A stretch of 33,061 nucleotides of DNA from the NCBI RefSeq assembly GCF_017104565.1, contig NZ_JAAGPD010000077.1, positions 1-33,061 of the forward strand, given 5' to 3'. Shown one piece after another: positions 13,614 to 19,873 of the stretch. The notes beneath the pieces are model-generated. The model was given only the letters and a program-made list of their open reading frames with translations. It ran no database searches and was not told the DNA's origin. Each line of letters opens with the position of its first letter. The first letter of the stretch is position 1. The DNA is from Paraburkholderia sp. Tr-20389 (GTDB lineage: Bacteria > Pseudomonadota > Gammaproteobacteria > Burkholderiales > Burkholderiaceae). The position numbers and the translations under genes are program-made.

Positions 13614-14197
13614 CAGCACGGTGCGTGAGCCGGTTCGCGGCTGAGTTCGGCAACCAGTTCGACGGCACGCGGCCATTCGCCGTATCCCGAAGCCGGATTC
13701 AGATGACCGACGGCGCCTGCGTGAAGCAGGCGGCTTCCCCAATCCTGCGCCATGCCCGCAACACGTTCGAAACGCGCGAGGGGATCGTTGGTGCTGGCGA
13801 CGACGATGCTCGGAAACGGCAGAGGTTCGCGCGGTATCGGAAGCCAACCGTTTTCGCGCAACGCGTCTTGCGTCGGGTAACCTTCGGGCAGCGGCGTTTC
13901 CAGATCGACGGGTGTCGCAAGCAGCGCACCCTTGATCTGCCGATGATGCTGCTGCGCCCAATGCACGGTGATCATCACGCCGGCGCTGTGCGCGACCAGT
14001 ACGACGGGGCCATCGATCTCACGCAGCGCGGCATCGAGCGCCGCGACGCGCGCGGCGCGGCTGAGCTTGTCATGTTCCAGAGGCGCGACGGCGCGTGCGT
14101 TCGGCAGCGCGCGTTGCAGCAGCGTCTGCCAGTGCTCTTCTACGTGATCCCGCAGTCCGGGCACGATCAATACGGTTGGCGTCGTTGAGGATGTCAT
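13613..14197 (-). CDS. RBBP9/YdeN-family serine hydrolase
   Basis: The 194-residue protein belongs to the RBBP9/YdeN alpha/beta hydrolases. The nucleophile is Ser71 in VAHSAG, the acid Asp138 in STNDPLARFE, and the base His165 in VGHLNPASG; the N-terminus TVLIVPGLRDHVEEHW is typical. The protein is cytoplasmic and the natural substrates of the family are poorly known. I chose the ATG at 14197, which has AAGGA nine bases upstream. Another ATG at 14221 overlaps the transporter stop (ATGA) and is also possible. Its place between a transporter and a Rieske protein suggests ester or lactone hydrolysis in the same pathway. Confidence 0.82.
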   Translation of the reverse strand: MTSSTTPTVLIVPGLRDHVEEHWQTLLQRALPNARAVAPLEHDKLSRAARVAALDAALREIDGPVVLVAHSAGVMITVHWAQQHHRQIKGALLATPVDLETPLPEGYPTQDALRENGWLPIPREPLPFPSIVVASTNDPLARFERVAGMAQDWGSRLLHAGAVGHLNPASGYGEWPRAVELVAELSREPAHAPC

Positions 14198-14217
14198 AGT
14201 GGTCAGTCCTTCGTGTT

Positions 14218-15543
14218 TCATTCGGTTGCGAGAGCGGTACGCGCGGGTTCGACGCGTTGCAGGCCGCGTGCGTAGTAGTGCATGCCGATCGTGAACATCA
14301 CGGTCGCCAGTGCGGCCGCGAGCGGCACGAGCTGCAATGCGCCAGGCAAGCCGATGCGGTCCGCGACATAACCCGTCACGAGCGGGCCGGGCGCCATGCC
14401 CAGCAGGTTGTTCACGAGCGTCAACGTGGCGAACGCGGGCGCATGGATCGAAGGCGGCGTGAGGTTGGCGACCATCGCGCCAGCCGGTCCCGATGTGCCC
14501 GCCACGACGAAGATGCCCGCGCCGAGCAGCACGAATTGCAGCGGGCCTGCCTGCAACTGAAAGCCGATACCGAGCAGCACGAGCGACATCACGCAATAGA
14601 CGATCGCCGTCATCCATTTGCGCTCGGGGTGTCCCTTGCTGAACCGGTCCGTCACGATGCCGCACACGATCATCCCGACGCCGCCGAGCAGCAGGAAACC
14701 TGCTGCCGTGACGGCTGCCTTGTCGGCGGGCATGCCGTAGTAGCGGTTCAGGAAGCTCGGCATCCACGCCAGCACCGACGCCATGATGAAAAGCTGCAAC
14801 GCGCTGCCGATGTACGCGCACACCACCGAAACGGTCGAGAAAAGCCCGCGCAGCGTCGCGCGAAAACTCGGGCGCTCAGCCTTGTTCGTGCGAGGCGACA
14901 CGGCGACGTCGTTGCGCCGGAGTGCAACGCGCTTCTCCGTGACGATCATCATGTACGCGCACACCAGCACGATGCCGAAGCACGCCATCGCGCCGAACGA
15001 CCAGCGCCAGCCGAGATGCACGGCCACCACGCCGCCGAACGCCATGCCGAACACGGAGCCGAACGCGCCGCCTGCCATGAAGGCGCCCGTCAGCGTCGAG
15101 CGCAGATGCGCGGGGAAGATGCTCAGGATCAGCGCGATACCCACGCTGCCATACGCGGCCTCGCCGACACCGACCAGCGCGCGTGCCACGAGCATTTCGC
15201 CGTAGCTGGTCGCAATCGCGCAGCCGAGCGTCGCCGCGCTCCACAGCGCGGCCATCACGACGATGCTCTTCACGCGGCCCCAGCGATCCGCCAGCACGGA
15301 CAGCGGAACGGTCAACACGCCGACCATCAGCGCGACGACGCCGCTCAGCGACCCGAGTTGCGTGTCGCTGAGTCCCCACGCCGTCTTGAGCAACGGAAAT
15401 ACGGCGTTGAGCACCTGTCGCGACATGTAGTCCGACAGCAGCAGTCCGAAGGTCAGTGCAAAAACGATCCACGCGTACGCGCGCGTACCTGTGCGCGCGG
15501 GGACGTCTTCGTGTGCATCGGGATCGACATCGTGGATAGGCAA
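14218..15543 (-). CDS. MFS transporter
   Basis: The 441-residue protein has about twelve hydrophobic helices and the MFS signature between helices 2 and 3 (LADRWGRVKS). It probably imports the substrate of the surrounding catabolic genes, driven by protons; organic acids are likely for this type. A TTG at 15543 with GGAGGAG six bases upstream is the best start. An ATG at 15660 would add a hydrophilic leader unrelated to transporters. The gene lies 167 bp after the BKACE gene in the same direction, with two hairpins in the gap. Confidence 0.85.
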   Translation of the reverse strand: MPIHDVDPDAHEDVPARTGTRAYAWIVFALTFGLLLSDYMSRQVLNAVFPLLKTAWGLSDTQLGSLSGVVALMVGVLTVPLSVLADRWGRVKSIVVMAALWSAATLGCAIATSYGEMLVARALVGVGEAAYGSVGIALILSIFPAHLRSTLTGAFMAGGAFGSVFGMAFGGVVAVHLGWRWSFGAMACFGIVLVCAYMMIVTEKRVALRRNDVAVSPRTNKAERPSFRATLRGLFSTVSVVCAYIGSALQLFIMASVLAWMPSFLNRYYGMPADKAAVTAAGFLLLGGVGMIVCGIVTDRFSKGHPERKWMTAIVYCVMSLVLLGIGFQLQAGPLQFVLLGAGIFVVAGTSGPAGAMVANLTPPSIHAPAFATLTLVNNLLGMAPGPLVTGYVADRIGLPGALQLVPLAAALATVMFTIGMHYYARGLQRVEPARTALATE

Positions 15544-15576
15544 GATTGTCTCCTCCGTTAGCGGGCGTTGCGTGCT

Positions 15577-15597
15577 CCGCGCGCACGATGCGCGCGG
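15577..15597 (-). repeat. Intercistronic hairpin, BKACE to MFS
   Basis: CCGCGCGCA and TGCGCGCGG are perfect 9-bp arms around CGA, 34 bp before the TTG start of the transporter. It could pause transcription or protect the upstream mRNA from 3' decay. Confidence 0.45.
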
Positions 15598-15625
15598 GCC
15601 CGTCTCTTCGAGCCGTGCGTCGGAT

Positions 15626-15681
15626 GACGCCGGCCCTGCCCCGGAATGGGTCTGTTTCACTCGACGCCAGGGTCCGGCGTC
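15626..15681 (-). repeat. Second inverted repeat after BKACE gene
   Basis: GACGCCGG (15626-15633) and CCGGCGTC (15674-15681) are perfect 8-bp arms with a 40-base loop, about 30 bp beyond the BKACE stop. It may reduce transcription into the transporter gene. Confidence 0.35.
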
Positions 15682-15710
15682 TCCTCAGCCTTGCGTCAGT
15701 ACAGCATGCG

Positions 15711-16763
15711 TCACGCGGCCAGCGGCAGGTTCTTTTGTCCCTGCTTGCGGTTCGGCGCCATGCCGTTCGCGGCGAGCGTCTCGTCGGCGTCACGGTATTG
15801 CACGCCGATCCGGTAGATGTCGCGCGCTTCCTTGCCGCTCGCGATTTCGCGGCCCAGTTCGCGCGCGATGCGCACCGTCTGCTCGATCTGCTGCACCGAG
15901 GTCATGCGGTTGCCGTGCTGATCGATGATCGTGTCTTCGATGCCGCAGCGCGGATGCAGACCCATCGCCAGCGCCATCGTGTTGAACGGCAGCACGTTCT
16001 TCAGCAGCGACTCGGCCGTCAGCGTGCAGCCGTTCGGCGCACGATGAATGAAGTTGAAGAAGTTGAACGGGTTCGGACCGTCGAAGCCGCCGCCGATGCC
16101 GATCCACGTCAGGTTCAGCGGACCCGTGTACACGCCCTTGCGGACCAGCCGTTCAAGCGTTTCGAGCGCGTGCATGCCCGTCAGCTGGAAGTGCGGCTGA
16201 ATGCCCGATGCCTGCAGACGGCGCAGATGCTCTTCGACCCATGCCGGACCGGCGGGCACGGTCATCTCGCTGTACGCGGCCTGGTACGCCGGATTCGCGA
16301 GCGAGGTGCCTGCGAGGTATTCCGGATACAGCAGTTCCATGATGTTCATCTGCGTCGTGTTGATCGCGACGGTGACCTGATCGGGCTTCGGATCGAGTTC
16401 GGCGAGCATGTGACGCGTGTCGTCGGACAGCCACTTGGCGGCCTCGCCATCGCTTTCCGGCGCGAACGAAATGGAGCCGCCCACCTGGATGATCATGTCG
16501 GGCACTGCGGCGCGCACGCCGGCGATCAGCTCGTTGAACTTCGACAGACGCTTCGAGCCCTTGCCGTCGAGTTCGCGCACATGCAGATGCAGCACCGTGG
16601 CGCCTGCGTTGTAGCAGTCGACGGCCTTCTGGATCTGCTCTTCCATCGTCACGGGGATGTCTTCGGGGAAATCTTCCGGCATCCATTCGGGCCCGTACGG
16701 CGCGACCGTGATCACCACCTTGTCCTGATGCTCCGGGTGCAGCGAGTCGTCGAGAAATTGCAT
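15711..16763 (-). CDS. Beta-keto acid cleavage enzyme (BKACE, DUF849)
   Basis: Enzymes of this family cleave a beta-keto acid with acetyl-CoA, giving acetoacetate and a new CoA thioester, as in lysine fermentation (Kce) and carnitine breakdown. The 350-residue product has the zinc motif HLH at 59-61 (VLHLHVREL) and the conserved VITVAPYGPEW start. A typical late segment, TWIGIGGGFDGPNPFNFFNF, is followed by HPRCGIEDTI. It is somewhat longer than Kce. The ATG at 16763 has TGGAGGA upstream. The substrate cannot be read from sequence. Together with the dioxygenase, oxidoreductase and acyl-CoA synthetase genes it suggests a catabolic route for an acid. Confidence 0.9.
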   Translation of the reverse strand: MQFLDDSLHPEHQDKVVITVAPYGPEWMPEDFPEDIPVTMEEQIQKAVDCYNAGATVLHLHVRELDGKGSKRLSKFNELIAGVRAAVPDMIIQVGGSISFAPESDGEAAKWLSDDTRHMLAELDPKPDQVTVAINTTQMNIMELLYPEYLAGTSLANPAYQAAYSEMTVPAGPAWVEEHLRRLQASGIQPHFQLTGMHALETLERLVRKGVYTGPLNLTWIGIGGGFDGPNPFNFFNFIHRAPNGCTLTAESLLKNVLPFNTMALAMGLHPRCGIEDTIIDQHGNRMTSVQQIEQTVRIARELGREIASGKEARDIYRIGVQYRDADETLAANGMAPNRKQGQKNLPLAA

Positions 16764-16795
16764 TGTCGTCCTCCAGGTATGTACGTGTTCGATCC

Positions 16796-16812
16796 GCCCG
16801 TCGTCGACGGGC
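16796..16812 (-). repeat. Intercistronic hairpin, TauD-type gene to BKACE gene
   Basis: GCCCGTC and GACGGGC are perfect 7-bp arms around GTC in the 96-bp gap, about 33 bp before the BKACE start. It may be a processing or pausing site. Confidence 0.4.
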
Positions 16813-16859
16813 TATCGGAAATGAATTTGGTTACGGCGATTGAGTGCGGTTTGGTGCGC

Positions 16860-17708
16860 TTAGAACGGCACGTCGCCAACGATTCCCGCGCGTTCCATCT
16901 TGCGATGACACGGTGGGTAATCCATCACCGCATAGTGCTGCGTGCTGCGGTTGTCCCAGATCGCGATGCTGTTCTTCTGCCAGCGCCAGCGCACCTGGTA
17001 CTCGGGCACGTACGCCTGGCTCACGAGATAGTTGAGCAGCATGCTCGCGCCGGGATTGGCGTCCTGGCCGAAGCGCACGCGCTCGGGCGTGTGATAGTTG
17101 GTGAAGTGCGTCGTGAAGGCGTTGACGAACAGCACCTTCTCGCCGGTTTCGGGATGCGTGCGGACCACGGGATGCTCGGCATCCGGATACTGCGCTTTCA
17201 GTGCATGGCGCTTTTCGATCGGCATCGCGGCGCCGAAGCTCGCTTCGATGCTGTGGCGCGCGCGCAGATCGGCGATCTGCGTCTTCACGTGCTCGGGCAG
17301 GTTCTCGTACGCGAGCACCATGTTCGCCCACATCGTGTCGCCGCCGACGGGCGGGCATTCCACGCAGCGCAGCACGCAGCCGAACGGCGGCGCGGCGCGC
17401 CAGGTGGCGTCCGTGTGCCACGCGTTCTCGTAGCGGTCGTTCGGCTGGTCCGGCGTCTTGTAGATGCGCACGAGGCCGGGATGATCGGGATCGCTGCCCG
17501 CGATGGGGTGATCTTCGAGTTCGCCGAAACGCCGTGCAAACGCGACGTGCTGGGCGCGCGTGATTTCCTGGTCGCGCAGGAACAGCACGCGATGCTTCAG
17601 CAGCGCGGTGCGAATCTCGGCGAACAGGCCGTCGTCATGCACGGCGTCGGCGAGATCGACGCCCGTGAGTTCGGCTCCGATGGAACAGGTCAGCTGTTCG
17701 ACACGCAT
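16860..17708 (-). CDS. TauD/TfdA-family 2-oxoglutarate/Fe(II) dioxygenase
   Basis: The 282-residue enzyme should hydroxylate its substrate using oxygen, Fe(II) and 2-oxoglutarate in the cytoplasm. The iron triad is His98 and Asp100 (WHTDATW) with His258 (DNRSTQHYAVMDY), and the 2-oxoglutarate-binding arginine follows in the C-terminal CHRKMERAGIVGD. Members act on taurine, 2,4-D, alkyl sulfates and other small acids; which applies here is unknown. Its start lies one base after the stop of the quinone oxidoreductase gene and its ribosome site (GGGAGA) is inside that gene, so the two are co-translated. Confidence 0.92.
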   Translation of the reverse strand: MRVEQLTCSIGAELTGVDLADAVHDDGLFAEIRTALLKHRVLFLRDQEITRAQHVAFARRFGELEDHPIAGSDPDHPGLVRIYKTPDQPNDRYENAWHTDATWRAAPPFGCVLRCVECPPVGGDTMWANMVLAYENLPEHVKTQIADLRARHSIEASFGAAMPIEKRHALKAQYPDAEHPVVRTHPETGEKVLFVNAFTTHFTNYHTPERVRFGQDANPGASMLLNYLVSQAYVPEYQVRWRWQKNSIAIWDNRSTQHYAVMDYPPCHRKMERAGIVGDVPF

Positions 17709-17709
17709 G

Positions 17710-18693
17710 TCAGTCTCCCTGAACGACGAAAATCGACGAACCCGTGGTCTTGCCCGCTTCGAGATCGCGATGCGCCTGCACGGCGTCGTTCAGCTCGTAG
17801 CGCTGGTTGATCTCGATCTTGATACGGCCGGCAGCGACGTGCCCGAACAGTTCGCCCGCGAGTTCGGCCTTCTCGGCCGGATCGGCGATGTAGTCGGCGA
17901 GCGCGGGGCGCGTGAAGAACAGCGAGCCCTTGATCGCAAGCTGCATCGCGTCGATCGGCGGAAACGCGCCCGACGACGTGCCGACGCCGACCAGCAGACC
18001 GCGCCGCTTCAGCGAATCGAGCGAGGCCGACAGCGTGTCCTTGCCGACGCTGTCGATCACCACGGGCACGCCGACACCGTCCGTGAGTTCGCGTACGCGT
18101 TTCGCGACGTCCTCACGTCGATAGTAGATGATGTGATCGCAACCGTGAGCACGCGCGATCTCGGCCTTCTCTTCCGTCGATACCGTGCCGATCACGTTGA
18201 GCCCGAGCAGCTTCGCCCATTGGCTCACGATCAGACCGACGCCGCCCGCTGCCGCGTGCAGCAGGAACGTATCGCCGCGTTTCCACTGATAAATGCGCCG
18301 CATCAGATACGCCGACGTCAGGCCGCGCATCGTCATGGCCGCTGCCGTTTCGAACGGAATCTCGTCGGGCAGATGAATCAGGCAGGCGGCAGGCAGTACG
18401 CGCTCCGATGCATAGGCGCCGAGCGGGCTGCCGGTGTAGGTGACGCGATCGCCCGGCTTGAAGTCCGTCACGTTGTCGCCGACGGCTTCGACCACGCCCG
18501 AGCCTTCCATGCCGATGCCCGACGGCAGTTTCGCCGGATAGAGGCCGGTGCGGAAATAGATGTCGGCGAAGTTCAGGCCCACGGCCGCGTGACGCAGGCG
18601 CACTTCGCCCGGACCGGGTTCGGCGCGCTCGACATGTTCCCAACGAAGGACTTCCGGCGAGCCGGTTTCATAAAAGCGGACTGCACTTGGCAT
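17710..18693 (-). CDS. NADPH:quinone oxidoreductase (zinc-independent MDR family)
   Basis: The 327-residue protein is a medium-chain reductase of the quinone oxidoreductase type. Hallmarks are the N-terminal GLNFADIYFRTGLYP, the GMEGSGVVEAVG segment at 61-72, and the dinucleotide-binding AAAGGVGL at 147-154. There are no structural zinc cysteines. It reduces quinones or activated double bonds with NADPH. The ATG at 18693 has GGAGACA upstream and lies 12 bp after the stress/hemerythrin fusion gene, so it belongs to the same operon. It may act on a pathway intermediate such as an enone, but the substrate is not evident. Confidence 0.92.
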   Translation of the reverse strand: MPSAVRFYETGSPEVLRWEHVERAEPGPGEVRLRHAAVGLNFADIYFRTGLYPAKLPSGIGMEGSGVVEAVGDNVTDFKPGDRVTYTGSPLGAYASERVLPAACLIHLPDEIPFETAAAMTMRGLTSAYLMRRIYQWKRGDTFLLHAAAGGVGLIVSQWAKLLGLNVIGTVSTEEKAEIARAHGCDHIIYYRREDVAKRVRELTDGVGVPVVIDSVGKDTLSASLDSLKRRGLLVGVGTSSGAFPPIDAMQLAIKGSLFFTRPALADYIADPAEKAELAGELFGHVAAGRIKIEINQRYELNDAVQAHRDLEAGKTTGSSIFVVQGD

Positions 18694-18705
18694 GCTTGTC
18701 TCCTG

Positions 18706-19632
18706 TCATGCTCGCGAGCTGCGAAGCTCGCCGATGGTGTGTTCAAGGTTCGTGGATGGCGCGACGACTGCGAGTGCCGCGCCGATTTCCTGCCAGTCCG
18801 CATCGCTGAGATAGCGGCGCGCGGCGGGCAGGATGACGCCTTCTTCGCGTCCCATGTGCTCCCAGACGAACTGGGCGCAGGTCTGCAACTGCTGTTCGAA
18901 GCACGCTGGCGGAAGCTCGTCTTTCGCCGCTGCGCGGGCGCTGTCGATCAGCGCGTCGAGCAGGCGTACTTCATGCCGATGCTGGTGTTCGAGTTCGTCG
19001 AGTTCGGCGTCGAACGCGGAGGTGCGTTCGCGCAGCCGCGAGAACACGCACGCATCCTTGCCCGGCCGGTCGCGCAACGACTGCACGTTGCGCAGCGCAG
19101 CGACGATCGAATCCATCGCGACTGCGCCGGAAGGCTCGCCGCGCGAGACGGCCGCGCGCATGTTGCACAGCAACGCGTGAAGCTGCGCACCGGTTGCGCG
19201 ATGCTGGCCGAGCAGCTTGCCGATCACCAGATCGGCCACGCGATGCCGCTGCGCGGTACACATCAGCACGGGCATACCACACGAGGCGAACGCGTCGCCG
19301 GCATCGCGCTGGCGCATGAGCCACGGCGCATCGGCGGATGCGCACAACAGGTCGCAACCCTGGGCGCGCGCCAACTCGACGACGATCTCGAGCGCGAAAC
19401 CGCTTGTGTGCGCCACGGCGCGCGGCGCGCAAGCGCACGGCACGCCTTGTGCGCGGGCGGCTGCTTCGGCTTTGGCGAGCCGTTCCGCTGCGCGGTTTTC
19501 GGCGGACGCTTCACAGCACGCGTCGAAAAAAGTGACGCGCGCGCCGATCGACCTCGCGAACTCGAGCGCGTGCCCGACTGCTTCGATTGCCGCGTCGGTG
19601 CCGCCTACGGGGACGAAAAAATGACGATACAT
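18706..19632 (-). CDS. Universal stress protein domain fused to hemerythrin HHE domain
   Basis: The 308-residue protein joins two domains that are usually separate. Residues of about 1-128 are a UspA-like fold (HFFVPVGGTDAAIEAVGHALEFARS, then DLLCASADAP and MPVLMC). Residues of about 130-285 form a hemerythrin-like four-helix bundle with likely iron ligands His130, His144, the EHQHRHE cluster (215-221), His259 and Glu263/264. The HHE part should bind a di-iron centre and could sense oxygen or nitric oxide. It is the first gene of the minus-strand operon, divergent from the LuxR-type regulator. I used the ATG at 19632; a GTG at 19641 is possible. It may protect or tune the iron-dependent dioxygenase encoded downstream. 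Confidence 0.85.
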   Translation of the reverse strand: MYRHFFVPVGGTDAAIEAVGHALEFARSIGARVTFFDACCEASAENRAAERLAKAEAAARAQGVPCACAPRAVAHTSGFALEIVVELARAQGCDLLCASADAPWLMRQRDAGDAFASCGMPVLMCTAQRHRVADLVIGKLLGQHRATGAQLHALLCNMRAAVSRGEPSGAVAMDSIVAALRNVQSLRDRPGKDACVFSRLRERTSAFDAELDELEHQHRHEVRLLDALIDSARAAAKDELPPACFEQQLQTCAQFVWEHMGREEGVILPAARRYLSDADWQEIGAALAVVAPSTNLEHTIGELRSSRA

Positions 19633-19718
19633 GGCGTCCACTAGCTTGCTTGAAGGGGGCGGCGAAGCAGACGGGCATTGCCCGCCATCGACTTGAACTG
19701 CATGATTGGCCTCGCTCG

Positions 19719-19730
19719 CAATATCTATTG
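19719..19730. promoter_or_regulatory. Dyad in the divergent promoter region
   Basis: CAATA and TATTG surround two bases, in the most AT-rich part of the 241-bp gap between the Usp/hemerythrin gene and the LuxR-type regulator. It is a candidate operator or promoter element for either gene. A second dyad, CGGGC/GCCCG, lies at 19672-19684. Confidence 0.3.
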
Positions 19731-19873
19731 AAGGCTATGGTAGTGAGGGAGGGGCATCGAAACCCCACTCGCCAAGAGGGGGGGACTGTGTGCGCCCCTG
19801 GCCGGGACTCTCCGGCTTTGCGCTGGCGCGGCGCTCGCGTAAGCTGTTTCGTATCCCGACCGATAATGCCCCA

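Noticed and set aside
15546-19644. Long plus-strand frames opposite the BKACE operon
   Set aside because: His/Arg-rich shadow translations of well-supported minus-strand enzymes.
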